64,000 bases of DNA from CAYOZN01 sp964408455 (lineage in GTDB: Bacteria; Planctomycetota; Phycisphaerae; UBA1845; UTPLA1). A program made the position numbers and the translations under genes. The stretch is taken from NCBI GenBank assembly GCA_964408455.1, contig CAYOZN010000012.1:62001-126000 (forward strand), in the 5' to 3' direction. The notes under the pieces are model-generated. The model was not told the DNA's origin, did no database searches, and worked only from the letters and a program-made list of their open reading frames with translations. Numbering within the stretch: the first letter of the stretch is position 1; every line of letters starts with the position of its first letter. Below, one piece after another: positions 18,201 through 26,350 of the stretch.

Positions 18201-20507
18201 TTGCTCATGGTCGAGCACGATGCGGAGATCCTGCGCTCCGCAGATCACATCCTCGACTTCGGCCCCGGCGCCGGCGAGCGCGGAGGCCGCGTCGTGGCCG
18301 AAGGCGATGTATCGCGCGTCAAGCGCAACGGCGAATCGCTCACCGGCAGGTATCTGTCCGGCCGCGATGCCATAGCCGTGCCCAGCAACCGCCGCCCGGT
18401 GGGCGAATTCATCGAGAGCACCACCAAAGGCCTCAAGCTGTCCAGGGACGAAGCCGCCCGCCCGGTCCTCACAATCGCCGGGGCGCGACAGAACAATCTA
18501 CGCAACATTGACGCATCCTTCCCGCTCGGGCGCTTCATCTGCGTCACCGGCGTCTCCGGCTCCGGCAAGTCGTCCCTGGTGACCGACATCCTGCACCCCG
18601 CGCTGGCCAATCGGCTGCATCGCGCCAACATGTCGCCGGGATTGCACCGCGAAATCCGCGGCATGGTCTTCGTCGACAAGGTCATCAACGTCGACCAGCA
18701 GCCCATTGGCGTGACGCCCTCGTCGAACCCCGCGACCTACTGCGGCATCTTCGATCTCGTGCGCGAAGTGTATGCCCGCATGCCCGACGCGAAGGTCCGC
18801 GGCTTCACCGCCAACCGCTTCAGTTTCAATCGCCCCGGCGGCCGCTGCGACGATTGCGAGGGGCTCGGGCAGATCTGCCACCAGATGCACTTCCTGCCCG
18901 ATGTGTGGGTGCCCTGCGAAACCTGCGGCGGCACGCGCTATCGCCGGGAAACGCTCGAAGTCCGCTACAAGGGAAAAAACATCGCCGACGTGCTCGACAT
19001 GTCCATCACCGACGCCCTCGAGCATTTCGCGAACGTGCCAAAGATTCGTCGACACTTGCAGACGCTGGAGGACGTCGGCCTGGGCTACGTCAAGCTCGGC
19101 CAAAGCGCGCCCACGCTCTCCGGCGGCGAGGCGCAGCGTGTAAAACTTGCCGCCGAGTTGGGCCGGCCCAACACCGGCCGCACGATCTACATCCTCGACG
19201 AGCCCACCACCGGCCTGCACTTCGACGACGTGCGAAAGCTGCTCGACGTCCTGCACCGCCTGGTCGATCTGGGCAACACCGTCGTCTGCATCGAGCACAA
19301 TCTCGACGTCATGAAGACGGCCGATTGGATTCTCGATCTCGGCCCCGAAGCCGGCGAAGGCGGCGGTCGCATCGTCGCCGAGGGCCCGCCCGAGTGCGTC
19401 GCCCAAGTGCCCGCCTCGCACACCGGCCGCTTGTTGAAGGACGTCCTCGCTGCCGCGCCCCGCCGGCCGCGCCCCGTCTTCGACGCGAAGAAAGCCGCCG
19501 AGAAAAGCCTCGCCGCCGACGCCCCGCGCCTGGTCGTCGAAGACATGACCAGCGCCGTCAAGATGCCATGGCAGCGCGACGGCCGCCGCTGGCACGTGTA
19601 CGATCGCGTCAGCCGAGAGGGCAAGCCCGTCCGCTGGCAGGGCGAGGCGCTCGCCTGCATCATCGATCACATTGAAAAGCACGGCAAAGGCTCGCTGCTG
19701 CCGACCGACTGGAACGACCGGGCCCGCGTGGAAGTGTGCGCCCGCGCGCCGGACGGCCTGGCCCAGACGGCAGTGCCATGGCTGTTGCACGCACTGACCG
19801 GGGGAGAATGGCTCCTCGAGTGCTACTTCAAATTGCCGCGCGGTACCTTCAAACAACGGGCCCTCGAGAAGCAGCTGAAGCTCGGCACGCTGGACGATCG
19901 AGACGACATTCAGAAATACGGCAATGAGCCGCGCGTCCTTGTGCGCGAGCGGCACAACGAGACGGACATGTTGCGCCTGCGAGTATTCGATCGAAAGGAG
20001 ATCGACACGCCGGGATTTCGTGCCTTTCTCAAGGATGCGGTCGCGGCTTATCTCGCGCACGTCGCGTCACTTGCCCGTGCCGGAGCCGAGACCGAACCCT
20101 GGAAGACGGACGGCAAAGCCTGGCACCTGTCGCAGCGCATCATCCCGGCGACACGGCCGAAAAAGTGGAAGCCGATGGCGCTCACGCTGTTTCTGGGACA
20201 GGTCAACAAAATACTGCCTCGTGCAAAGACGCTTTGGGACCGCAAGGTCTTCGTCGAGATCGTCGGCCCCGGCGGCGGCCGCATCGGCAAGGTGATCACG
20301 CACCAGGCAGAAGCGCTTCGAGTGGATCTGCACGTGCCAAAAGGGCGATTCACGCCCACGCAAGTCGAAGGGCTGGGCTTTCAACAGGAGTTTCAGCGCG
20401 CCGGCGCGAGCGGTGCGGAGCTGACGTTCTGGTTCAGAACGATCGAAGAAGTCAGTATCCCCCAATTGAAAGCGGTCATTGAAGCAGCAAGGCAGGGCGG
20501 CACCTGA
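15297..20507 (+). CDS. uvrA: Giant UvrA: ABC-II half, a complete second UvrA, and a duplicated C-terminal domain
   Basis: The 1736-residue protein has three parts. Residues 40-365 are the ABC-II half missing from the upstream gene (GVSGSGKSSLVNDIL near 64, zinc CEAC/CPVC, LSGGEAQR near 259). After a linker made partly of a dispersed repeat (about 372-427), residues 428-1380 are a full UvrA with Walker A near 458 and 1085, zinc modules, and signatures near 915 and 1274. Residues 1380-1736 are an extra region with two related copies (PWQRDGRRWHVYDR near 1424 and PWKTDGKAWHLSQR near 1601). All Walker A motifs look intact, so this may be a functional tandem. Start is GTG at 15297. Confidence 0.9.
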   Translation: MARARTPSHSRRGARLRGESAHQPPAPGDDRTRSQNWLTVRGAAHNNLKNIDVAIPLGRFVCITGVSGSGKSSLVNDILRERLARDLNEIESARPGRHAGIDGLHHLDKVIDIDQSPIGRTPRSNPATYIKVFDQIRDLFASLPDSKVRGYPRGRFSFNVPTGEAGGGRCEACEGNGANRVEMDFLADVWVTCPVCEGRRFNHETLQIRFRGRSIHDVLEMDVQQALEHFDAIPRVRAMLATLHDVGLDYIKLGQASNTLSGGEAQRIKLARELVKRSTGRTLYLLDEPTTGLHFEDIRRLLAVLHGFVDAGNTVVVIEHNLDVIKTADWIIDLGPEGGDAGGLIVAEGTPEEVSRCEASYTGQALRAVLPECKLQNAECKTKGKSNVVTIARQDRQRRRDSRIAGSDRAKTLTSDHTAFSIQHSAFPPGITVVGAKEHNLKDITVHVPRGQMTVCSGVSGSGKTSFAMDTVYVEGQRRYVESLSAYARQFLGQFQKPKVDHVHGLSPAIAIEQKSATKSPRSTVGTVTEIYDYMRVLWARVGQPHCPKCAEAIGTQSSEEIVNKVLAAGEGAKLLLCAPIERSPGEDWAALLARCKSQGYLRARVDGALLEIEDSTRLDARRHHRVEIVVDRIVVRAAARKRIADSVEHALALGKGVIAVVKWQDDDRAGEAARYSQHFACDQCGESYDEITPHHFSFNARTGWCERCEGLGVQRGTSPDAILTDASRSILDGGVAGWEQAESRPMLAAMLRALADAIGFDADTPIAELKREHRHALLFGLGERWIAPAPAGQSGIPGLRFQWKGFFPAIDEATKNSWEYRKRLQDLVSDVDCQACAGGRIRPESRAVRLGGRSIIDVCAMPLSEAAEYFNKLRLDRRQARIAGELLHEIKSRLRFLLDVGLEYLTLGRAAPTLSGGESQRIRLASQIGSGLTGVLYVLDEPTIGLHPRDNARLVHALQKLRDLGNTLLMVEHDAEILRSADHILDFGPGAGERGGRVVAEGDVSRVKRNGESLTGRYLSGRDAIAVPSNRRPVGEFIESTTKGLKLSRDEAARPVLTIAGARQNNLRNIDASFPLGRFICVTGVSGSGKSSLVTDILHPALANRLHRANMSPGLHREIRGMVFVDKVINVDQQPIGVTPSSNPATYCGIFDLVREVYARMPDAKVRGFTANRFSFNRPGGRCDDCEGLGQICHQMHFLPDVWVPCETCGGTRYRRETLEVRYKGKNIADVLDMSITDALEHFANVPKIRRHLQTLEDVGLGYVKLGQSAPTLSGGEAQRVKLAAELGRPNTGRTIYILDEPTTGLHFDDVRKLLDVLHRLVDLGNTVVCIEHNLDVMKTADWILDLGPEAGEGGGRIVAEGPPECVAQVPASHTGRLLKDVLAAAPRRPRPVFDAKKAAEKSLAADAPRLVVEDMTSAVKMPWQRDGRRWHVYDRVSREGKPVRWQGEALACIIDHIEKHGKGSLLPTDWNDRARVEVCARAPDGLAQTAVPWLLHALTGGEWLLECYFKLPRGTFKQRALEKQLKLGTLDDRDDIQKYGNEPRVLVRERHNETDMLRLRVFDRKEIDTPGFRAFLKDAVAAYLAHVASLARAGAETEPWKTDGKAWHLSQRIIPATRPKKWKPMALTLFLGQVNKILPRAKTLWDRKVFVEIVGPGGGRIGKVITHQAEALRVDLHVPKGRFTPTQVEGLGFQQEFQRAGASGAELTFWFRTIEEVSIPQLKAVIEAARQGGT
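16411..16577. repeat. In-frame repeat element with inverted arms inside the giant uvrA
   Basis: GAATGCTGAATGC at 16424-16436 is repeated in reverse complement as GCATTCAGCATTC at 16551-16563, with further GCATTC units to 16576. The element is about 167 bp, has no stop in the uvrA frame, and encodes the linker between the first and second UvrA parts. It matches the element at 6150-6321 in arm type and size. Confidence 0.75.
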
Positions 20508-20552
20508 CAGGATTCTCGCCGATGCTTGAAAGGGGTCGTGACTCATGCTCAA

Positions 20553-20786
20553 ATGAGTCTTATGAACACGAGCCCTACATCAGTTTTCGACCTCAGCCCT
20601 TCCGAAAAGCTCCAACTCGTCGAAGATCTCTGGGACGATCTCGCCGCCCGGCCGGAAGACGTTCCGGTTCACGATTGGCAAAAGCAGGAACTTGAACGCC
20701 GCAAGGAGAACCTCAAAAAAAACCCTGGGTCGGCGCTTTCGTGGGAAGAAGTAAAGCGAAGGATCCGAAGCCGCCATGGCCGATAG
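20553..20786 (+). CDS. Addiction-module antitoxin (CHP02574-type)
   Basis: The small protein has the LSPSEKLQLVEDLWDDLAA helix, then DVPVHDWQKQELERRKENLKKNPGSALSWEEVKRRI. This is the typical pattern of the CHP02574/putative addiction module family, paired with ParE/RelE-like toxins. The ATG at 20553 is preferred over a TTG at 20526 since the conserved region starts close after it. It lies shortly after the uvrA stop and overlaps the toxin gene by 11 nt. Confidence 0.82.
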   Translation: MSLMNTSPTSVFDLSPSEKLQLVEDLWDDLAARPEDVPVHDWQKQELERRKENLKKNPGSALSWEEVKRRIRSRHGR

Positions 20787-21075
20787 CTGGCATTTCGCCC
20801 CCGAGGCCGAGGCCGACATTGGGGAGGCATACGGCTGGTACGAGAATCGGCGGATTGGACTCGGCGAAGAGTTCCTGAGCCGCGTCGATGCGTGCGTCCA
20901 GCAAATCATCCGCAACCCTGAAGCTTATCCACCTGTCCATTTCAGCTACCGCCGAGCACTACTGCGCCAATTCCCATATGCTGCCTTCTATGAATATTCC
21001 GACGGCCATGTGACCATATACGCGGTTTTCCACACCGCTCGTGATCCCAGAAAGTGGCGTTGGCGGTTGCCCTAG
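20776..21075 (+). CDS. ParE/RelE-family toxin
   Basis: The 99-residue basic protein reads FAPEAEADIGEAYGWYE, FLSRVDACVQQIIRNPEAYP, YRRALLRQFPYAAFYEY and VTIYAVFHTARDPRKW. This is the ParE/RelE fold with its C-terminal AVFHxxRxP motif. ParE types poison gyrase, while RelE types cut ribosome-bound mRNA; sequence reading alone does not tell which. It is translated from within the antitoxin gene end, as usual for such pairs. Confidence 0.85.
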   Translation: MADSWHFAPEAEADIGEAYGWYENRRIGLGEEFLSRVDACVQQIIRNPEAYPPVHFSYRRALLRQFPYAAFYEYSDGHVTIYAVFHTARDPRKWRWRLP

Positions 21076-21166
21076 CTAGCACTTTGGGACTCACAGCAAA
21101 GGATCCGCCGGACCGCGCGACAACTCCTTGCCATCCGCCAGTTTCCCGTCACAATCGCCGAACGGC

Positions 21167-21736
21167 ATGGCATCCCTCGGACGCGGTCATCTCGAAGTGG
21201 TGCATGGGTCGATGTTCGGCGGCAAGACCGAGCACATGATCGCGCGACTCCGCGCCGCCGTGGGCGAAGGCCGCAGGGTCCGCGCCTTCAAGCATGCCAT
21301 CGATGATCGCTACGTCGCCGATCACATCGTCACCCATCGGCGCGATGCCTTTGAGGCGTGCCGAGTCACCGGCGCCGATGCGATTCTCGAGCTTGCCGGC
21401 GATGCCGAACTCGTCGCGATCGACGAAGGGCATTTCTTCAACCAGGCGCTGGTGCCCGTGGTGCGCTCGCTGCTCGATCGCGGCATTTCCGTCATTGTCG
21501 CCGGAATCTCGAACGATGCCTGGGGCCGCCCCTTCGAGCCCATGCCCCAGCTCGCAGCCATCGCAGATCGCGTGATCGTCAAGCACGCTCCGTGTCGTGT
21601 CTGCGGGCGACCGGCGCCCTATACACAGCGCATCACGGAAGTGAGCACCATTCACATGGTGGGGGGGCTGGACGACTACGAACCCCGCTGTGCCGAGCAC
21701 TTCACGCCGCTCGCCATTCCGCCGGAGAATCGCTGA
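21167..21736 (+). CDS. tdk: Thymidine kinase
   Basis: Phosphorylates thymidine for salvage. The type II fold is shown by VVHGSMFGGKTEHMI (P-loop, residues 11-25), VAIDEGHFF (Walker B), the zinc site CRVCG with a later C-terminal Cys, and STIHMVGGLDDYEPRC (the thymidine-binding lid). Length is about 189 residues, as expected. ATG at 21167 is the first that fits. A nucleoside permease gene starts 2 nt after its stop, so the two form an uptake-and-phosphorylation pair. Confidence 0.93.
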   Translation: MASLGRGHLEVVHGSMFGGKTEHMIARLRAAVGEGRRVRAFKHAIDDRYVADHIVTHRRDAFEACRVTGADAILELAGDAELVAIDEGHFFNQALVPVVRSLLDRGISVIVAGISNDAWGRPFEPMPQLAAIADRVIVKHAPCRVCGRPAPYTQRITEVSTIHMVGGLDDYEPRCAEHFTPLAIPPENR

Positions 21737-21737
21737 G

Positions 21738-23021
21738 ATGCACATTCTCCGCGGCATGCTGGGCCTGGCGGTGCTGCTGTTCATCGCGTGGCTTCTCTCC
21801 AGCAATCGGCGCCGGTTTCCGTGGAAAATCGTGCTGGGCGGCATTGTGCTTCAGTGGGCCCTCGCCCTCGCCATTCTCAAGACGCAGATCGGCGGCCGAA
21901 TATTCGGCATTCTCGCATTGCTGGTCACCACGGTGCTGGACGGCGCGGCCCAGGGGGCGGCGTTCCTGTGTAAACCGTTTGCGCCGGACGATGGGCCGCC
22001 GTGGTGGGCGAATGTCGGAATCACCATTGTCTCGACGATCATTGTTGTGGCGACTTTGTCCGCTGTCGGCTACCACTACGGCATTCTCCAGAAGTGTGTC
22101 GCCGCCATGGCATGGGTCATGAAACGCGCCATGGGCGTCTCCGGTGCCGAGAGCCTCGCGGCTGCCGCCAACGTGTTCTTCGGGCAGACCGAAGCGCCGC
22201 TACTCGTGCGTCCGTACATCGCAAAAATGACCCGATCCGAGTTGATGGCCCTCATGACCGGCGGCTTTGCCACCGTCGCCGCCGGCGTGCTGGCGGTGTA
22301 TGTGCAGTACCTCGGCGGCGACGATCCGGCAAAAAGCGTCGACGTTGCACGACACCTGATCACCGCCTGTCTGATGTCCGCACCCGCGGCCTTCGTCACC
22401 GCCAAGATCATGGTGCCCGAGACCGAGGAAGCAGCAACTTCGGGCCACGTGCGCGTCGCGCTGCCGCGCGAGACGAACAGTTTGGTTGACGCCCTGACCC
22501 GCGGCGCATCCCAGGGCATGACACTCGCGATCAACGTTCTCGCGATGCTCATCGCGTTCATCGCGCTCATCGCGATCCTTGACGCCGGCCTCGGGGCCCT
22601 CGGACGATGGCAACCCGTCTCGTCACAGCTTCCCAGGATCGGGCTCGGCACCCTGAACACCGATGGGCTCCTTGGCATCGCGTTTTCGCCGGTTGCCTGG
22701 CTCATCGGCGTGCCGGCGGATGACTGCCGCACATTCGGCGGATTGCTCGGCAAGGCGATGGCCACCAACGAGCTGATCGCCTACGAATCCCTCAGTTCAA
22801 TCATGCGAAGCGACGCCATGTCGCAGCGGTCGATCGTGATGGCAATATACAGCCTCTGCGGCTTTGCCAACTTCAGCTCCATCGGCATACAGATCGGCGG
22901 CATCGGCGTCCTGGCGCCGGAACGGCGCGACGATCTCGTGAAGCTCGGCCCGCGGGCAATGCTCGGCGGCGCAATGGCATGCTGGATGACCGGCTGCATC
23001 GCCGGAATGCTCGTCGCATGA
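21738..23021 (+). CDS. Concentrative nucleoside transporter (NupC/CNT family)
   Basis: The 428-residue integral membrane protein has many hydrophobic segments and the CNT signature pattern NVFFGQTEAPLLVRPYI, with the later ATNELIAYESL and CGFANFSSIGIQIGG. These belong to the nucleoside-binding and ion-coupling core. It probably imports nucleosides with H+ or Na+. GGAG lies upstream of ATG 21738. It is translated directly after tdk. Confidence 0.92.
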   Translation: MHILRGMLGLAVLLFIAWLLSSNRRRFPWKIVLGGIVLQWALALAILKTQIGGRIFGILALLVTTVLDGAAQGAAFLCKPFAPDDGPPWWANVGITIVSTIIVVATLSAVGYHYGILQKCVAAMAWVMKRAMGVSGAESLAAAANVFFGQTEAPLLVRPYIAKMTRSELMALMTGGFATVAAGVLAVYVQYLGGDDPAKSVDVARHLITACLMSAPAAFVTAKIMVPETEEAATSGHVRVALPRETNSLVDALTRGASQGMTLAINVLAMLIAFIALIAILDAGLGALGRWQPVSSQLPRIGLGTLNTDGLLGIAFSPVAWLIGVPADDCRTFGGLLGKAMATNELIAYESLSSIMRSDAMSQRSIVMAIYSLCGFANFSSIGIQIGGIGVLAPERRDDLVKLGPRAMLGGAMACWMTGCIAGMLVA

Positions 23022-23028
23022 GGTCCGG

Positions 23029-23057
23029 TTGGCCGCGGCGGGATCATCTGCTAAGCT
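23029..23057 (+). promoter_or_regulatory. Candidate promoter of etfA
   Basis: TTGGCC at 23029-23034 and TAAGCT at 23052-23057 are separated by 17 nt. The -10 is preceded by TGC, an extended -10. It lies about 70 nt upstream of the etfA start, just after the permease gene ends, so etfA may be transcribed on its own. Confidence 0.4.
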
Positions 23058-23124
23058 AGCTTTCCGTGCGGCAGCGTTCGTGATGGTGCTGCCGGCCTGC
23101 GTGTCATGCGGATGAGAGGCATTC

Positions 23125-24111
23125 ATGACCAAGGATGTTCTGGTATTTGTTGAACAGCGGGATGGAACGATTCTCCCGGCCGCCCTCCAGGCCATCACCC
23201 CGGCGAGGGAACTGGCCAGCAAGACCGGCGGCCGCGTACACGCCGTCCTGATCGGCGAAGGCCTCGGCCCCGTGGCCGACCAGATCGCCGGCACCGGCAT
23301 CGCAGTCATCCACATGGTCGATGCGGCGCCGCTCGCCAGGTACAACGCCTTGAGCTACAGCCGCGCACTTGCCGCTGTGATCGAGTCCGTTGATCCGCGG
23401 ATCGTGCTGATGGCCGCCTCCTTCATGGGCCGCGATCTGAGCCCGCGCGTGGCCATTCGCACCCGCGCCGGTCTCGCGACGGATTGCACCGAATTCACGC
23501 TCGACGACAAGGGCGCGCTTCAGGCCGCGCGACCCATCTTCAACGGCAAGGCCATGAACAAGGTCGTCTTCAACGCCGGCCTGCTCCAGATGGCCACCGT
23601 GCGGCCCAATGCCTACGGCGCACCGGCGTCCGATGGCGCTGCCGCCGAGCGGATGAACGTCGCCTTCTCGCCGGACGCCGGCGATGCCCGCCAGATAACG
23701 AAGGAAATCGTCCGCACCGGCGGGGCGGAAAAGGATGTGACCGAGGCGTCGATCGTCGTCGCCGGCGGCCGCAGCCTAAAGAGCGAAGAGAACTTCAAGA
23801 TCATCTACGACCTGGCCCACGCGCTCGATGGCGCGGTCGGTGCCAGCCGTGCGGCATGCGATGCGGGCTATCAGCCCCACTCGCGCCAGGTCGGTCTGAC
23901 CGGCAAGACCGTCACGCCCAACCTGTACGTCGCCTGCGGCGTCAGCGGCGCGATTCAGCACCTCGCCGGCATGCGCGGCAGCCGCCGCATCGTGGCCATC
24001 AATTCCGACGCCGAGGCGCCCATCTTCAAGGTGGCCGACTACGGCATCGTTGGCGACCTGTTTAAAATCGTGCCCCTCCTGACCGAGGAAGTAAAGAAGG
24101 CGCGCGGCTGA
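23125..24111 (+). CDS. etfA: Electron transfer flavoprotein subunit alpha
   Basis: The alpha subunit binds FAD and passes electrons from acyl-CoA and other dehydrogenases. Domain I starts at MTKDVLVFVEQRDG, and the C-terminal FAD domain has VGLTGKTVTPNLYVACGVSGAIQHLAGM and IVAINSDAEAPIFKVADYGIVGDL. Length is 328 residues, as usual. The beta subunit gene, normally next to it, is not in this window. A membrane Fe-S oxidoreductase gene follows 37 nt later and is the likely electron acceptor. Confidence 0.93.
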   Translation: MTKDVLVFVEQRDGTILPAALQAITPARELASKTGGRVHAVLIGEGLGPVADQIAGTGIAVIHMVDAAPLARYNALSYSRALAAVIESVDPRIVLMAASFMGRDLSPRVAIRTRAGLATDCTEFTLDDKGALQAARPIFNGKAMNKVVFNAGLLQMATVRPNAYGAPASDGAAAERMNVAFSPDAGDARQITKEIVRTGGAEKDVTEASIVVAGGRSLKSEENFKIIYDLAHALDGAVGASRAACDAGYQPHSRQVGLTGKTVTPNLYVACGVSGAIQHLAGMRGSRRIVAINSDAEAPIFKVADYGIVGDLFKIVPLLTEEVKKARG

Positions 24112-24148
24112 TTTCGATCCCGTCGCATTCACGGTTACACAGTCACAT

Positions 24149-26287
24149 TTGGGCTCGCCATTGGCTGCTGTTGCAATAACAATCCTGCTCGTCGCCGCAT
24201 GGGGCCTGTTCGCGTGGCAGATCGCCCGCCGCTGGCGCCTCATGCGACTCGGCCCCGATGTCAATCGCTTCGATCAAATCAAAGAACGCCTGCGGCGAAC
24301 TTACGTCTATGCCTTCCGGCAGAAGCGCATGCCGCGCTACTGGTGGGCCGGCATCGCCCACAAGATCATCTTCATCGGCTTCATCGTCCTCCTGCTGCGC
24401 TCGCTCATCCTCTTCGCACGCGGTTACACCGGCGTCCTGCCCGATTCGCCGGATGAATTGTTCGGCTACTTTGTCTTCGACCACGGCACACCGCTGGGCA
24501 ATCTTTACTCGCTGGTGAAGGACATCTTCGCCGTCCTGGTCATCCTCGCCGCCTCGGTATTCCTCTACTATCGCTTGATCCCCAGGCCCGCGCGGATGAC
24601 GCATTCCTTCGAAGGCCTGCTCATCATCCTCATCATCGAAGCCATGATGTGGGCCGACATTTTTTACGACGGTGCCGCCCGCGCCCTTTATGCCGGCGCC
24701 AGCACTCCGACCTTCGCGTGGTACGAACCGGCCGCCGCGGTAATGGCAAAGCTGCTCCACGGCCTGAGCCCCGATGCGCTTTCCGTGCTAGCCCACGCCG
24801 GGTACTGGACGCACGTCACGCTGGTGCTTGTCTTTCTCAATCTGCTGCCGCGCTCCAAGCATTTCCACGTCATCACCGCCATCCCCAACGTCTTCTTCCA
24901 GAGCCTCGAGCCCCGCGGCCGCCTCCCCGCCGTCCCCGACATCGAAGGCAGGATCGAACGCGAAGAGCCGCTCGGCGTCTCTAAAATCAACCAGTTCGAC
25001 TGGAAGGCCGTTCTCGATCTGTACACCTGCACCGAATGCGGCCGCTGTTCAGACCATTGCCCCGCCACGCGCACCGGCAAGCTGCTCAGCCCCAAGCACG
25101 TCACGCTTGATCTGCGCGATCACCTGTATCACAACGAAAAGAAGTTCATCTCGGCCGCCGGCTCGAATGGAAATGGCGCGGGCGCGCCCGCCGGCCAGCC
25201 CGCCGACGCCGCCCATGCTCCGATTGCCATCGCCGATGATCTCATCCCTCTCGTCATCAAACCCGAAGTGCTCTGGGCCTGCACGACCTGCGGCGCCTGC
25301 GAGACCGAATGCCCCGTATTCATCACCTACGTCGACAAGATCGTCGGCATGCGGCGCCATCTCGTGATGGAAAAGTCCGAATTCCCCGCCGAGCTTCAGA
25401 ACGCATTTCGCGGCCTGGAATCGGCCGGCAATCCCTGGAGCTTTCCTGCTTCCGATCGCGCCGCCTGGGCCGCCGGTCTCGATGTCCCGCGCATGTCCGA
25501 AAAGCCCGACGCGGATGTCCTGTTCTGGGTCGGCTGTTCCGCATCCTTCGATGATCGCGCAAAAAGAATTGCCAGGGCCACGGCCAGCCTCTTGAAGGAG
25601 GCCGGCGTCAACTTCGCCATCCTCGCCGAAGAGGAGCAATGCACCGGCGATCCCGCCCGGCGGGCGGGTAACGAGTTCCTCTTCCAGATGCTGGCCCAGA
25701 TGAATGCCGAGACGCTGAATCGCTATCAGCCGAAAACCGTGGTGACAACCTGCCCGCACTGTTTCAACACGCTCCTCAACGAGTATCCCGAGTTCGGTGT
25801 CAGGCTAAATGTCGTCCATCACAGCGTTTACCTTGCCGCGCTGCTGCGCGAAGGCCGGCTGAGGCCGCGCCGCCCCTTGAATTCGCGCGTGGCCTATCAT
25901 GACTCGTGCTACATGGGCCGGTATAATGATGTCTACGATGCACCGAGAGACGTGCTGAAAACCATACCGGGCCTGACGGTGCTCGAACCCCTCCAGACGC
26001 GCGATCGCGGTATGTGCTGTGGCGCCGGTGGGGCACAGATGTTCAAGGAAGAAGAGCCCGGCAGCGAACGCGTCAACGTCCGGCGGACCGAACAGCTCCT
26101 TGAAACCTCGCCGGATACGATTGCGTCCAACTGCCCGTTCTGCCAGCGAATGCTGATCGACGGGCTGGCATCAAAGAGCCGCGAGGAGATTCGGCAGATG
26201 GATATCGCCGAACTCCTCTGGCAGTCGGTCGCGCCGGACGAAGCCCTGGAAGGCGCCTCGCCGCCCAGCGCCGCAGAAGCGACCTGA
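24149..26287 (+). CDS. Membrane Fe-S oxidoreductase, likely ETF:(mena)quinone oxidoreductase type
   Basis: The 712-residue protein joins an N-terminal membrane part (about five helices in residues 1-245, NarI-like with conserved His), two [4Fe-4S] sites (CTECGRCSDHCP about 293 and CTTCGACETECP about 379), and two cysteine-rich CCG domains typical of HdrD/GlpC-type proteins (one ends MCCGAGGAQMF near 632). This architecture matches the membrane ETF-quinone oxidoreductases known from anaerobic bacteria. Placement after etfA supports that role. A TTG at 24149 is the likely start; no better start fits the first helix. Confidence 0.82.
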   Translation: MGSPLAAVAITILLVAAWGLFAWQIARRWRLMRLGPDVNRFDQIKERLRRTYVYAFRQKRMPRYWWAGIAHKIIFIGFIVLLLRSLILFARGYTGVLPDSPDELFGYFVFDHGTPLGNLYSLVKDIFAVLVILAASVFLYYRLIPRPARMTHSFEGLLIILIIEAMMWADIFYDGAARALYAGASTPTFAWYEPAAAVMAKLLHGLSPDALSVLAHAGYWTHVTLVLVFLNLLPRSKHFHVITAIPNVFFQSLEPRGRLPAVPDIEGRIEREEPLGVSKINQFDWKAVLDLYTCTECGRCSDHCPATRTGKLLSPKHVTLDLRDHLYHNEKKFISAAGSNGNGAGAPAGQPADAAHAPIAIADDLIPLVIKPEVLWACTTCGACETECPVFITYVDKIVGMRRHLVMEKSEFPAELQNAFRGLESAGNPWSFPASDRAAWAAGLDVPRMSEKPDADVLFWVGCSASFDDRAKRIARATASLLKEAGVNFAILAEEEQCTGDPARRAGNEFLFQMLAQMNAETLNRYQPKTVVTTCPHCFNTLLNEYPEFGVRLNVVHHSVYLAALLREGRLRPRRPLNSRVAYHDSCYMGRYNDVYDAPRDVLKTIPGLTVLEPLQTRDRGMCCGAGGAQMFKEEEPGSERVNVRRTEQLLETSPDTIASNCPFCQRMLIDGLASKSREEIRQMDIAELLWQSVAPDEALEGASPPSAAEAT

Positions 26288-26350
26288 TTGGGACAACACG
26301 GTGGAGTATCCGGTTCGCCGTGCGAACCGAATCGGGCCAGCTTGAAGACA

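Noticed and set aside
18498..20060. Minus-strand 520-residue frame in the giant uvrA
   Set aside because: Shadow of the ABC-II unit and C-terminal extension.
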